NCBI GenBank assembly: GCA_900320975.1
Contig: ONUE01000006.1
Location: 1-49,828 of the forward strand
Length of the DNA: 49,828 nt
Source of the DNA: an uncultured Bacteroidales bacterium
Lineage (GTDB): Bacteria; Bacteroidota; Bacteroidia; Bacteroidales; P3
Direction of reading: 5' to 3'
This document shows, in pieces, positions 24,136 to 33,662 of this stretch (positions are counted from its first letter, which is position 1; each line of letters opens with the position of its first letter). Under the pieces are notes generated by a model that worked only from the letters and a program-made list of their open reading frames with translations, made no database searches and had not been told where the DNA came from. The position numbers and the translations under genes are program-made.

Positions 24136-26244
24136 TTAGAAGAACTTGTTGCGCTGGTCCTCTATCTTGGCTTTGTCGCGGAGCACCTGCGTAGCCATGC
24201 GGGCTTTGCTGCGGTAGCCCTGCTCCATCTGCATCTTGACCATCGTCTCGTCGTTGGCACGGGGGGCTTTGCTGTCGATCTGCACCATATAGACGCCGCT
24301 GGCACCCTTGATGGGGCCAACCATGCCGCCCTTGCTGGCAGCTATGGCAGCCTGCACCTTGGGCTCCATGCCGTAACGGTCGAGGTAGTAGTCGGTGAAC
24401 GCCACGCTGTCAATGGTGTCAACGCTGGCGTTGAGCTTCATGGCTATCGAGTTGATGTCCTGAGCGGCTTTGACGGCTTCGCTGGCGCGGGCCATCAGCA
24501 CGCTGGCTTTCTTCTCCACGCGCACGGGCTGCTCAATCATCGGACGTATCTGCTCCAGTGTGGCATAGCCTTTCTTGAAGACATCCTTCAGGGCCACGAC
24601 AACGAACATGCCGTCGCACTCGTACACCTGGTCGGCCACATCGCCCACCTTGGTGTCCTCGTTGAAGGCCCACTGCACTATGCTGCGTGCGTTGCTGATG
24701 CCGGAGAGGTTGTTCGACATAAGGGTCACGCGGGCGCTGCGCACCTGCATGTTCTCCTGCTGGGCGGCAGCGGAGAAGTCGGTATAGTTGCGGTTCTGGC
24801 CGGCGAAGCGGTTGGCCTCGTTGTACACGGCGCGGTTGGTGGCGTTCGAGGCGGCAATCTCGCGGCTGATGAGGGCCACGCGGTACTTCTTGGCGGCGGG
24901 AGTCTTGTCGGTCACCTTCACCACGAAGTAGCCAACACCCTGCGGGTGCTCGTAGACGAAGCAGCTGCCCACGGCATGGTTGATGAGCTCTTCATTGAGG
25001 AAGCCGTAGCCACCGTCGAGCTGCCATTCCATGTCACCCTTGGTGTTGCCCTTCTGCGGGTCGTCGCTGTACTGCTCCACGGCCTGCTCGAAGGTTATCT
25101 TGTTGCCGTTGAGCAATGCCAGTACGCTGTCGGCGAGGTGTTTGGCCTGCTCGTCGCTGCGCATGATGTTGCCACCGGCATTCTGGTTCAGGATGTACAC
25201 CACGGAGGCGCGCAGCGAGTCGGGACGCACGGCGCTGCTGATGACTTTGGCCATCATCCACTCGTTGCCAGCCAGCACGGGAGCAATGAACTCACCGTCC
25301 TTGGCAGCGGCGATCTGCTCGTCAAGTGGAGCCTTGAAGGCAGAGGCACGCTTGTAGGTGGAGTCGTAGCTGCGGTCGCTCTCGGCATTCACGAAGAAGG
25401 CAACCTCGTCCTCAGGCACGGTCTGGAACTCGTCCCAAGTCTTGTTGACCTGGTTCTGTATGTCGGCAAGGTCCTGCGGAGTGGGGTTCACCGGGAACGC
25501 GATGAACTCGAGGTCGCGCAGCTCCTCGCGGACGCGGAACTCGGCCTTGTGCTCGTTGTAGTAGGCCTGGAAGTCTTCGTCATTGACGGTGGCCTCTTCG
25601 TCGCTCACCGACGAGAAGGGCAGCGCCACAGCGCGCACGTTGGCAACGCTCTTGCCATACTCGGCAACCTTGGCGACCAGAGCCTTGGGCATATAGAAAC
25701 CGGAGCTGATGAGGGTGTTGTACTTCTGCTGCTCACGGTCGGCTTTCACGTAGTTCTCGAGCTCGACCCACTGCATGCGGCGAGTGGTGTCCAGCTGGTC
25801 GAAGTTCTCAATAAACTGGTTGACGTAGCGCACGTCGAACTGGCCCGTCTGGGGGTCGGTGAAACTCTGGCGCACGTAGGGGTGGATGAACTTGCCGGTG
25901 AACATATCGTTGACCTCGGCAGGACTCACGCGGAGACCCAGCTTGGCGGTCTGCTCCTCCATGAGGGTCTCTTCCACAAACTGCTGCCACACCTGCTCGC
26001 GAATCTGCTGCTCCATCTCGGCGGGCACCTGGGTGGTCTGCTGCTGCATCTTGTAGTTGTTCTCCATCTCGGTCACCTTCTCGTTGAAACGCTGCGAGGT
26101 CATGGTCTCGCCGTTCACCTTGCCAACGTCGGGGATGCCGCCGCGGTTTTTCGTCAGGTCGCCCAGAATGAACGCCAGAATGGCAATACCGACTATGGCA
26201 ACGGCCCAGCCGGAATGCTTTCTAATACTTCCAATAATTCCCAT
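24136..26244 (-). CDS. PpiD-like membrane-anchored peptidylprolyl isomerase
   Basis: 702 residues. A membrane anchor near the N-terminus (about 12-30, WAVAIVGIAILAFILGD) leads into a SurA_N/PpiD-type chaperone region (FNEKVTEMENNYKMQQ, EQIREQVWQQFVEETL). The parvulin-type rotamase domain is at about 340-460 (QAKHLADSVLALLNG, FEQAVEQYSDDPQKGNTKGDM, GYFVVKVTDKTPA). The C-terminal third is a second, degenerate rotamase-like or helical region. Such proteins help fold outer-membrane and exported proteins at the periplasmic face of the inner membrane. Own promoter at 26344-26375. Confidence 0.93.
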   Translation of the reverse strand: MGIIGSIRKHSGWAVAIVGIAILAFILGDLTKNRGGIPDVGKVNGETMTSQRFNEKVTEMENNYKMQQQTTQVPAEMEQQIREQVWQQFVEETLMEEQTAKLGLRVSPAEVNDMFTGKFIHPYVRQSFTDPQTGQFDVRYVNQFIENFDQLDTTRRMQWVELENYVKADREQQKYNTLISSGFYMPKALVAKVAEYGKSVANVRAVALPFSSVSDEEATVNDEDFQAYYNEHKAEFRVREELRDLEFIAFPVNPTPQDLADIQNQVNKTWDEFQTVPEDEVAFFVNAESDRSYDSTYKRASAFKAPLDEQIAAAKDGEFIAPVLAGNEWMMAKVISSAVRPDSLRASVVYILNQNAGGNIMRSDEQAKHLADSVLALLNGNKITFEQAVEQYSDDPQKGNTKGDMEWQLDGGYGFLNEELINHAVGSCFVYEHPQGVGYFVVKVTDKTPAAKKYRVALISREIAASNATNRAVYNEANRFAGQNRNYTDFSAAAQQENMQVRSARVTLMSNNLSGISNARSIVQWAFNEDTKVGDVADQVYECDGMFVVVALKDVFKKGYATLEQIRPMIEQPVRVEKKASVLMARASEAVKAAQDINSIAMKLNASVDTIDSVAFTDYYLDRYGMEPKVQAAIAASKGGMVGPIKGASGVYMVQIDSKAPRANDETMVKMQMEQGYRSKARMATQVLRDKAKIEDQRNKFF

Positions 26245-26343
26245 TTTGTTAGTTATTTGTTATTTATTATTATTATCTATTGCTTTGATGTTTAATGCCT
26301 TGCATGCCCTGTAAGGGGAGGTGCGCATTCCTCGTCAAACATG

Positions 26344-26375
26344 CAAAGATACAAAATTTTTTATAATTGCCGCAA
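26344..26375 (-). promoter_or_regulatory. Promoter of the PpiD-like gene
   Basis: Minus strand: -33 TTGC (26372-26375) and -7 TATCTTTG (26344-26351), 20 bp apart. The leader to the ATG at 26244 is about 90 nt. Confidence 0.7.
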
Positions 26376-26400
26376 TTTTTTTAATCCTCACCGTCTCGGC

Positions 26401-26536
26401 ACACCCTCTCCCCTCCGTCCCCTCTCCGTCTGTTCTACGGTTGTTCACCGGTTGTTTAACGGTACAGAACCGTTAAACAACCGGTGAACAACCGTAGAAC
26501 AGACGGACCGGGGTCGGAGAGGGGACGGAGAGGGTG
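26401..26536. repeat. Long palindromic repeat, copy C
   Basis: The inner stem is perfect over 39 bp (26425-26463 against 26469-26507) with a 5-base loop ACAGA, and contains GTTGTTCACCGGTTGTTTAA. Outside it are CCTCTCCCCTCCGTCCCCTC-type arms with imperfect pairing, so the element covers about 135 bp. With the promoter at 26344 and the terminator at 26541 it makes up most of the 353-bp gap (26245-26597), in which I see no gene. Confidence 0.9.
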
Positions 26537-26540
26537 GATA

Positions 26541-26569
26541 CAAAAAAAGCCCCCGCGAGAGCGGGGGCT
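26541..26569 (-). terminator. Rho-independent terminator of the C69 peptidase gene
   Basis: On the minus strand: AGCCCCCGC, loop TCTC, GCGGGGGCT, then TTTTTT. It lies 29 bp after the stop of the disrupted C69 peptidase gene. Confidence 0.9.
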
Positions 26570-26597
26570 GTGTCTGTGATGACGCTCGGTGTTGCGC

Positions 26598-28269
26598 TTA
26601 TTTCTCGCGGATCACGTCGCCGTGGTCTTTGACAATCATCTTCTGCCACTCCTTGCGGTAGTTGGGCTGCATGGGGAAGACGGCGCTGCCGGTGGCGGTG
26701 CGCTCAAACTTGCCGTCTTTCTCTTTCTTGATGTTGCCGTCCATGTACTTGACGAGGAGGTACTTGTCGAGGGTGTTCCACTCTTTCATCATGCGCTCTG
26801 CGGCGCGGTTGCTGAAGTCGTTGAGCAGCTGGGTGAGGGCTTCGCCTTCGTACTCTTTGGCGCGGCTGTCGAATTTCTCCACGTCGTGGATATAGCCTTC
26901 CTCGAGCTTGCTCTGCACTTTCTGCACGTCGACAATCATGTCGCTGTAGCGGCTGTAGACGAAGTTGGTGACGCGGTTGAAGAGCCAGAAGGCCGAGGTC
27001 TCGCTGTAGGTCAGCATGTCGCCGTTGCCCTGGCGGAAGCACTCGGGCACGCCAGCTGCGGCACTGGGCCACGAAGCTGAAGCCGGTCTGCTGGGTGCTG
27101 GTGGCGCGCTCGTGGATGTAGGAGTGGCCGTCGAGCTCGAAGCCCATGGGACGCCAGCGGTAGGGGCAGTTGAAGGGGCCTGCGCCGAGGTCCTTGCTCA
27201 TGTCCATGGAGGTGCCCTCGTAGTGGTCGCGCATCAGCTGCATGGCCTCATGCACGGAGATCTTGTGGTCGGGCTCTATCCAGAGGGGCAGGCGCTCGGC
27301 TTTGGCGTCGCCCATGGCGTATTTCTCGTAGCGCTGCATGTCTTTGGCCACGCGGTTGAACATGGCATAGACACGGGCGTCGCAGCCGCGCAGGCCGCTG
27401 AAGGTCAGCGGGGCGTAGGTGTCGGCGAAGGAGAAGTCGGCGTCGGCGCCGTCGTACCAGCCGCAGGCGCGGGCGTAGGTGATGACCTCGCTGCTGTAGA
27501 CGCATTCCACTTCAGGCTCGAAGAGGTAGTCGAGGTGGGCGCTGCTGATGACCTTGTGGAGGCCTTTGCCCTTGGCTTTCTGGAACTTCTTGCCTTCCTG
27601 GGGGAACTGGGTGATGCGGGCCTGGTTGGCGTGGCCGCTGACGTAGCCGTCGGGGATGCGGCGGGCTACCCACACGGCGCCATCGGTGTATTTGTATTTG
27701 AGCTTCTTGGCCAGCTCAGGCTTCACGGTGCCGGGGCGCTTGCCGATGAGCTCGAGAATCCACACCTCGTTGGGGTCGCAGATGCTGAAGCTCTCGCCCT
27801 CGCTGTGGTAGGGGTACTGGCTCATGAAGCCGGCGAGGACCTGGATGGCCTCGCGGGCGTTCTTGGCGCGCTGCAGGGTGAGGTAGATGTAGCTGCCGTA
27901 GTCGATGCCGCCCTCAATCTCGGTGGCCAGCTCCTCGCGGCCGCCATAGGTGGTCTCGCCGATGGCCAGCTGGTGCTCGTTCATGTTGCCCACGACGCTG
28001 TAGGTCTGCGCCACCTGGGGAATCATGATGAGGGGCTTGCCACTGTCCCAGTCGACGACCTGGAACATGGTGCCGGCAGGGTAGGCGGCGGCCTTGCGGT
28101 AGTACAGCTCGCCGTAGAGCGTGTGGCTGTCGGCGGCGTAGGTGATCATGGTGCTGCCGTCCTTGGTGGCACCCTTGGTGAACAGGAAGTTCGTGCAGGC
28201 GTCAGCGGTGCTGGCCGCAAAGAGGGCCAAGCCCAGGAAGCCTGCTGCAATGATACGGTTGAGTTTCAT
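26598..28269 (-). pseudogene. C69 family dipeptidase, disrupted by internal deletion/frameshift
   Basis: From MKLNRIIAAGFLGLALFAASTADA (signal peptide) the reading continues as CTNFLFTKGATKDGSTMITYAADSH, whose Cys is the N-terminal nucleophile of C69 (dipeptidase A-type) enzymes, and stays in frame to QTGFSFVAQCRSW near 27045. There the frame is lost; the adjacent frame resumes at once with VPECFRQGNGDMLTYSETSAFWLF and runs to a proper stop at 26598. As I recall homologues, about 30 residues (around LP-x-x-x-G-G-V-x-W-F-G-V-D-D) normally lie between these segments, so this looks like a deletion with frame change. Homologues cleave dipeptides in the periplasm. Own promoter and terminator are intact. 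Confidence 0.8.
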
Positions 28270-28302
28270 ATTGTTTGTTGTTTTATCTATTATTTCTGGG
28301 TG

Positions 28303-28336
28303 CAAAGATACGAACATTTTTCCATATACGAGCAAA
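28303..28336 (-). promoter_or_regulatory. Promoter of the C69 peptidase gene
   Basis: Minus strand: -33 TTTG (28333-28336) and -7 TATCTTTG (28303-28310), 22 bp apart, with a leader of about 30 nt. The -33 box overlaps the T-run of the preceding gene's terminator. Confidence 0.65.
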
Positions 28337-28367
28337 AAGAAATGCGCCACCGTTGTGGGTGGCGCAT
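28330..28367 (-). terminator. Rho-independent terminator of the 1319-residue protein gene
   Basis: Minus strand: ATGCGCCACC, 6-base loop, GGTGGCGCAT, then TTTCTTTTTG. It lies 26 bp beyond the stop at 28393. Confidence 0.85.
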
Positions 28368-28392
28368 AGTGTGCTGATTGTATGTTTATTGG

Positions 28393-31300
28393 TTACTGTA
28401 TGACCAACTTCTTCACCGTGGTGCCGGCGCTGTTGCCCACACTGACGAAATAGATGCCTTTGGGCAGGGTGCCTTGTGCGATGCGGAGCGTGGAGTCGAC
28501 CTGCGTCGACTGTATCACGGTGCGACCCTGCAGGTCGGTCACAGTGACAACCGACGGCACTCCGACACTTATGTAAGCGTCGCCCGTAGTGGGGTTGGGA
28601 TGGATGGCAACGTTCGGCAAACCATTCACATTGCCTATTCCCACGCATCTGGGTCCGAATATGGCGGTGAAGACGGTGTCGGAGGTAATGATAAAGCTGT
28701 AAGGATTATCACGTATTGTGTCGCCGACAGAGTTGACCCAGTACCAGAACCAGAGATCATTGTTATATATGGCAGTCAGTGTAACCAGCGTACTGTCAGC
28801 ATAGACACCAGTTCCAGTGACGGAAACGCCATCGCTCTCCGTTGGTGTGTCATTAGAAATACTATTTACCATATTCACAGAGACATTGCGCCAGATGGTG
28901 TCGGGTACTTCGGGTATGGTGGTGTCGATGATATGCACATTGTCAATTATCAGCAAGCCTGGAACCCCGGTGGGGACGTGATTCTCCGTGGTGTAGCGGA
29001 AAGCTAAGCGGATGGTCTGTCCGGCGTAGGCGTTGAGAGGCACACGCATTGTGCTCCAACCGACGGTAATATCTGGATGCACCGTGTCAATTGCTATCAG
29101 GGTGTCGTAGTTGTTCAGGTCGCGGTAGTCGGCCGCTGCGGTGACCATGACGCAGTAGGAGTGAGTGTCGTTAAGCTGTGTGCTGGCATCCCAGCACAAC
29201 ATCAACTCGTCGCCATTTGACGTCGGCAGGGTAGGTAGTGTAATGGCGCGCGAAACGAGCCAGCTGTCGGTAGGATGCCACACATTGACAGCCACCGCCA
29301 TAGTGTAGTATGGATTATCGGGTAGGGTCCATTGGCTGCCTTCGGGCTGCCACCAGCAGGTGAAGTAGTTGGTGAAGTCCTCCATCCATTGTAGAGCATC
29401 CACCGTGTCGCACGGCTTGATGTTTACCGTGCACCATGCGGTGTCGCTGCCATAGCTGTTGGTGGCCACAACGGTGACAGTGTCGGGGCCGCCTGTGTAG
29501 CAAGTTAGCTGGGCCTGTGCACTGCTGTCCTGTATCAGTATTGCTTCACCGTTCTGGGCCTTGGTGGAGGTCCAACTGTATGTGATGCCGTTGGTGTCGC
29601 CCTCGACCAGTGTGGCCTCTATCGCCAATTCGGTGCCGGGGAACCAGCTGCCGTCCACAGCCAGACTCACCACAGGTTCGAAGGAATAGCGCACGCTCAT
29701 GTTGAATAAATAGAATTGAAGGAACTGGCCGGTGGCCATGAAGACCAAACGGATATGCTGGCCGGCGTAGGCGGTGAGGGGTATGTGTGCAGAGGGATGT
29801 CTACCCGAGACAAAGGGGTAGTTTCCAATGGTGTCGAAGGTGGTCATGTCGGTGGTGACCATTACCAGATAGCTGCCATAGAAGAAACTATACGCACAGT
29901 CGAACTCAAGCACCACATTGCCATCGGTGGGCACATATAGTGGCGACGACGCCACTGTGGTGGTAGGCCAGTCGGTGAAGCTTAGATAGCCATTGCTTGT
30001 GACTTCGCATGTTCCGTCGAGCACTTGCCAGCAAGGGAAGTCGTTGCTGAAGTCCACCACCCACGGCAGGTCGTCCATGACGGGGCAGATATGCACGTAA
30101 GCTGTGTCGGTAAAGGTGCCGTAGTTGTTGCTGACGGTGACAATAATAGTGTCGATGCCTGCGCCGTTGTAGGCTATTCCTACCTGCGGACCGTTACCAA
30201 GAATGGTTGCCAGACCGTTGTTTTCCATGGACGATGTCCACAAGTAGGTAATACCTGCTGTGTCGCCCTCGGTGAGGTTAATTGTTGCGGTGACGGTGTC
30301 GCCTTTATAGACTTTTGCCGACGAGGTGGCGAGGCTGCCCACAAGCTCGCGCGTGTAGCGTATCTCTATGTCATCCATGTAGACATAGTAAAGGCCGTTG
30401 TCACTGCCACCGGCCCATGCCAGACGGATGGTCTGCCCCGCCAGCGGCTCCAAGTCAACAGTATATTGCTGCCATGAGGTCGAAATGTCGTTGCCTTGGC
30501 AATAAAACAGGGTGTTGGTGGCTGACCACACAGGGTTGGCGGCATTGAGGGCATTCACATACATCTGTCGGACGCTGGCGTTACCACCATTGTGTTTCAT
30601 CCACCACATCAGCGTCAGACCATGCGCGTCGGTCGGCACAACGATGGGTTGCGACACTAATGTGTCGTATGGGTATCTCACGTTAGTACTTCTGGCACCA
30701 ACTGATCCTTGTCCGCTATGGGCGCCAGTTGTAAGGAGATTCCACACACTGATGCCATTAATGGGCATGGTCCAGCAGTCGAGATTATGCTCAAAGCCCT
30801 CGTGCCAAGGGAACTGGGTCACCGGGCGGCAGTCCATCACGTTGACCACCGCTGTGGCCGTAGCTGTGCCGTAGTCGGTGGTAAGTGTCAGCGTGATGGT
30901 GTCGGTGCCGGAACTGAGGTAGACGAACTGCAGCGTGTCGTCGTCGGTGAGGCGGTCGACCAAGCCGCGCTCCTCCATGGTGGAGTGCCAGTTATAGACA
31001 GGGTTGCTCAGCATGCCACTGGTCATTACCGGAGTCACCGTCACCGTGTCGCCACCGTGCACCAGAGTTGGTGCAGCCAGCAGAATCTCCGGTTGCGTGC
31101 GAATCTCGATGCTCACATTGTCCACATCGCTATTTCCTCCACCTGCTCCCACACGCTGAAAGGCGATGCGCACGCGGTGCCCAGCCCAGGTGTCAAGCAG
31201 GCGGTAGTATTGTTGGAAATACTGCTCATAATGGTCCATCTCGCACAGCGTCACCCAGGCCGCCGCAGTGTCTATGTCGTCGGTGCTATCGCACACCAGC

Positions 31301-32352
31301 AAGCGCACACGCATCTGTGGAGTCCTGTTGCTGTACCGGGTACTCCTGTACAACCATCCCAGCGTAAGCCCCACCGTGTCTGGCAACTCCACTGGCAGCG
31401 ACACGAGCCACTCGTTGTACAATGCGCTACTGGTGCCGGCGGAAAGCACTTGCATATAGTAATTGTTGCTGCTCGAAGCGCGGCGCCAGCGTCTGGTAGT
31501 GGTGGTGTACGGCTTTGTCCAGCAGCCGTCATTGACGGCCAGTTGGAAGTCGTCGCTCCACGGCAGGGTAGTCACAGTGCCGCAATCATGCACCTGTATC
31601 ACAGATGTTACCGTCATGCTGCCGTAAGCATTACTGACGGTAACGGTTAGGGTGTCCCATCCTGCCTCGGTATAGAGCAGTGGCAGGGTGTCAATATCTA
31701 CAAAGTCGCCGAGCATGGTGCTGTGCCAGATGCGGCTTACAGGGGATAGGCCCCGAGTCAGGCTAAGTATAGCTACTGCCGAAGAACCAACGATTGCCAG
31801 CTCGGGTGCCAATAGCGAACCCATCGGAGCATGCTTCGAATAGATGCCTATCTGCGAGAGGGTGCCGCGGTAAGAGTAGCCTCCAGCAGTCAATCTCACT
31901 TCGAAAGCTATGCGCACAGTCTGTCCTACGTATGCTGCAAGGCTAACACTATGCTGCACATATCCTTGACCTGCATCTCCCATATTGGCCGTGTGGATGG
32001 TGTCGCGTGTACCGTCTTCTTTTAGTACTATCACCTTCAGGTTCGGATAAAAATAGTTGCGCTGGTCTTTCCACCAGAGACACAGCCCTGAGCTATCGCA
32101 GTCGAGCCGTATGGCTGGCGTAGTGAGGGTGATGTATCCTGTTGATGTTACGCCGGAGTTCAGTTGTCCATAGACAGCTTGTGCGTTGGCTGCTGTCCAG
32201 TAGCCGTTGCCACTCTGCGGCCAGCAGCTGAAATTGCTGGAGAAGTTGGCCTCCCAAGGGAAAGTGCTGATAGTGTCGCACTGCTGCGACTGCGCCTGAT
32301 TACAAATCAACCCAATTAGGGCCACTAATGCAAAGAATATTTTTTTCATCAT
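28393..32352 (-). CDS. Large modular secreted protein, five jelly-roll repeats, T9SS sorting domain
   Basis: 1319 residues. A signal peptide (1-22) is followed by five repeats of about 245 residues. Each opens with a C-[DGRP]-x-[VI]-x-x-[LF]-[PQ]-W-x-x-x-F...C-W pattern (residues about 25, 257, 508, 756, 981), contains an S-W/L-V-S-x-x-I and A-G-x-x-[VI]-R-[IL]-[AV]-[FW] signature of MAM-like/choice-of-anchor J domains, and the first four are followed by a PKD-like domain (TLTVTVSNAYGS, TITLTLTTDYGT, TIIVTVSNNYGT, TVTVVATNSYGS). An InlB-B-like domain (about 1155-1235) and a type A sorting domain (HPNPTTGDAYIS to KKLVIQ) end it. It is likely exported by the type IX system to the surface as an adhesin or glycan-binding protein. 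No catalytic motif was seen. Confidence 0.88.
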   Translation of the reverse strand: MMKKIFFALVALIGLICNQAQSQQCDTISTFPWEANFSSNFSCWPQSGNGYWTAANAQAVYGQLNSGVTSTGYITLTTPAIRLDCDSSGLCLWWKDQRNYFYPNLKVIVLKEDGTRDTIHTANMGDAGQGYVQHSVSLAAYVGQTVRIAFEVRLTAGGYSYRGTLSQIGIYSKHAPMGSLLAPELAIVGSSAVAILSLTRGLSPVSRIWHSTMLGDFVDIDTLPLLYTEAGWDTLTVTVSNAYGSMTVTSVIQVHDCGTVTTLPWSDDFQLAVNDGCWTKPYTTTTRRWRRASSSNNYYMQVLSAGTSSALYNEWLVSLPVELPDTVGLTLGWLYRSTRYSNRTPQMRVRLLVCDSTDDIDTAAAWVTLCEMDHYEQYFQQYYRLLDTWAGHRVRIAFQRVGAGGGNSDVDNVSIEIRTQPEILLAAPTLVHGGDTVTVTPVMTSGMLSNPVYNWHSTMEERGLVDRLTDDDTLQFVYLSSGTDTITLTLTTDYGTATATAVVNVMDCRPVTQFPWHEGFEHNLDCWTMPINGISVWNLLTTGAHSGQGSVGARSTNVRYPYDTLVSQPIVVPTDAHGLTLMWWMKHNGGNASVRQMYVNALNAANPVWSATNTLFYCQGNDISTSWQQYTVDLEPLAGQTIRLAWAGGSDNGLYYVYMDDIEIRYTRELVGSLATSSAKVYKGDTVTATINLTEGDTAGITYLWTSSMENNGLATILGNGPQVGIAYNGAGIDTIIVTVSNNYGTFTDTAYVHICPVMDDLPWVVDFSNDFPCWQVLDGTCEVTSNGYLSFTDWPTTTVASSPLYVPTDGNVVLEFDCAYSFFYGSYLVMVTTDMTTFDTIGNYPFVSGRHPSAHIPLTAYAGQHIRLVFMATGQFLQFYLFNMSVRYSFEPVVSLAVDGSWFPGTELAIEATLVEGDTNGITYSWTSTKAQNGEAILIQDSSAQAQLTCYTGGPDTVTVVATNSYGSDTAWCTVNIKPCDTVDALQWMEDFTNYFTCWWQPEGSQWTLPDNPYYTMAVAVNVWHPTDSWLVSRAITLPTLPTSNGDELMLCWDASTQLNDTHSYCVMVTAAADYRDLNNYDTLIAIDTVHPDITVGWSTMRVPLNAYAGQTIRLAFRYTTENHVPTGVPGLLIIDNVHIIDTTIPEVPDTIWRNVSVNMVNSISNDTPTESDGVSVTGTGVYADSTLVTLTAIYNNDLWFWYWVNSVGDTIRDNPYSFIITSDTVFTAIFGPRCVGIGNVNGLPNVAIHPNPTTGDAYISVGVPSVVTVTDLQGRTVIQSTQVDSTLRIAQGTLPKGIYFVSVGNSAGTTVKKLVIQ

Positions 32353-32454
32353 ATTATTAGTTTAATAATAAAGGATAACGCTTTTATTGTTGTTTTATTG
32401 TTTGTCGGCGGCATCAATGTATATGGGCGCGAGTTTCTATATATTCTTTACGAA

Positions 32455-32490
32455 AGAAGGCTGCCAATATCTTCGAATTGGCAGCCTTCT
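32455..32490 (-). terminator. Rho-independent terminator of the threonine dehydrogenase gene
   Basis: Perfect 14-bp stem AGAAGGCTGCCAAT / ATTGGCAGCCTTCT with an 8-base loop, about 60 bp downstream of the minus-strand stop at 32550. The T-run is short (TTCTTTCG). Confidence 0.75.
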
Positions 32491-32549
32491 CTATGAGATA
32501 AAGCAGTATTACTTTGTCTACTTCTTTTTTATTACTGTCTACTTGTGAA

Positions 32550-33497
32550 CTACAGCAGTTTCTTCTTGAGGTTGAGGATCATGTCGTCGGTCATCTTCTC
32601 GAGGTCGTACTGCGGGTTCCAGCCCCACTCGTTGCGGGCGCAGCTGTCGTCCATCTTGTCGGGCCAGCTGTCGGCGATGGCCTGCTTGATAGGCTCGGGC
32701 TCGTAGACCATCTCGAACTGCGGGTAGCGCTTCTTGATGGTGTTGTAGATAATCTCGGGGTCGAAGCTCATGGCGGTGACGTTGAAGCTGTTGCGGTGCA
32801 CCAGCTTGGTGGGGTCGGCCTCCATGATGTCGATCATGGCCTTCTGGGCGTCAGGCATGTACATCATGTCCATGTAGGTGCCTTTCTTAAGCGGGCAGAC
32901 GAATTTCTCGCCCTTGACGGCAGCGTAGTAGATCTCGACGGCGTAGTCGGTGGTGCCGCCGCCGGGAAGGGTTTGGTAGCTGATGAGGCCGGGGAAACGC
33001 ACCGAGCGGGTGTCGACACCGAAGCGGGTGTAGTAGTAGTCGGAGAGTAGCTCGCCGGTGACTTTGGTGACACCGTAGATGGTGTTGGGGCGCTGGATGG
33101 TGTCCTGCGGGGTGTTGTCGTGCGGGGTCGAGGGACCGAAGGCACCGATGCTGCTCGGGGTGAAGACGGCGCAGCCGAAGAGGCGTGCCACCTCGAGGCA
33201 GTTGACCAGGCTGCCGATACCGACGTTCCAACCAAGCATGGGGTTGAGCTCGGCGGTGGCGCTGAGGATGGCGGCGAGGTTATAGATGGTGTCGATATTG
33301 TACAGCTTCACGGCAGTGGCAATCTGCATAATCTGGGTGCTGTCGATGCGCTCCACGGGACCACGCTCGTAGGGGTCGCCCTTAAGGGGACGCAGGTCGC
33401 TGCAAACTACGTTGTTGTCACCATAGATGTCTCTCAAATTACGTGTCAGCTCACTGCCAATCTGGCCGCCGGCACCGACGATAAGGATCTTTTTCAT
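32550..33497 (-). CDS. tdh: L-threonine 3-dehydrogenase, SDR (UDP-galactose epimerase-like) type
   Basis: 315 residues. The start ILIVGAGGQIGSELTRNL is the NAD-binding G-x-x-G-x-x-G of an extended SDR. The catalytic pair is Y-G-V-T-K in NTIYGVTKVTGELL, with SSIGAFGP as the Ser region. The segment RFPGLISYQTLPGGGTTDYAVEIYYAA is characteristic of bacterial SDR-type threonine dehydrogenases, which oxidise threonine to 2-amino-3-ketobutyrate. The partner ligase kbl is not adjacent. An alternative reading would be another NAD-dependent epimerase, but the PGGGTTDYA signature argues against it. Single gene with promoter -7 box at 33590-33597 and terminator at 32455-32490. Confidence 0.88.
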   Translation of the reverse strand: MKKILIVGAGGQIGSELTRNLRDIYGDNNVVCSDLRPLKGDPYERGPVERIDSTQIMQIATAVKLYNIDTIYNLAAILSATAELNPMLGWNVGIGSLVNCLEVARLFGCAVFTPSSIGAFGPSTPHDNTPQDTIQRPNTIYGVTKVTGELLSDYYYTRFGVDTRSVRFPGLISYQTLPGGGTTDYAVEIYYAAVKGEKFVCPLKKGTYMDMMYMPDAQKAMIDIMEADPTKLVHRNSFNVTAMSFDPEIIYNTIKKRYPQFEMVYEPEPIKQAIADSWPDKMDDSCARNEWGWNPQYDLEKMTDDMILNLKKKLL

Positions 33498-33589
33498 CGT
33501 TATTTTATTTTATTATTATCTGTTGTTCAGCTCTATAATGTGCAATGACACATGCTGTTGTACAACATTGTCACCGCTTTTGACGTCCG

Positions 33590-33597
33590 CAAAAATA
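33590..33597 (-). promoter_or_regulatory. Candidate -7 box of the tdh promoter
   Basis: TATTTTTG followed by CGG on the minus strand fits the -7 consensus. The leader to the ATG at 33497 would be about 85 nt. The -33 box is not clear. Confidence 0.5.
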
Positions 33598-33662
33598 CAA
33601 AATAATTTTTATTCCGCACCTATTATTTTACTTTTTTGTACGCTCTGTTATGCTGAGGTCTG

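Noticed and set aside
24061-26295. A 744-codon open frame on the plus strand opposite the PpiD-like gene
   Set aside because: It is the mirror of a well-conserved minus-strand gene, is full of His/Val/Leu/Gly typical of antisense translation in GC-rich DNA, and has no recognisable domain or promoter.
28393-32352. Peptidase or glycosidase activity in the large repeat protein
   Set aside because: No catalytic motif was found; all segments look like beta-sandwich binding or spacer domains.
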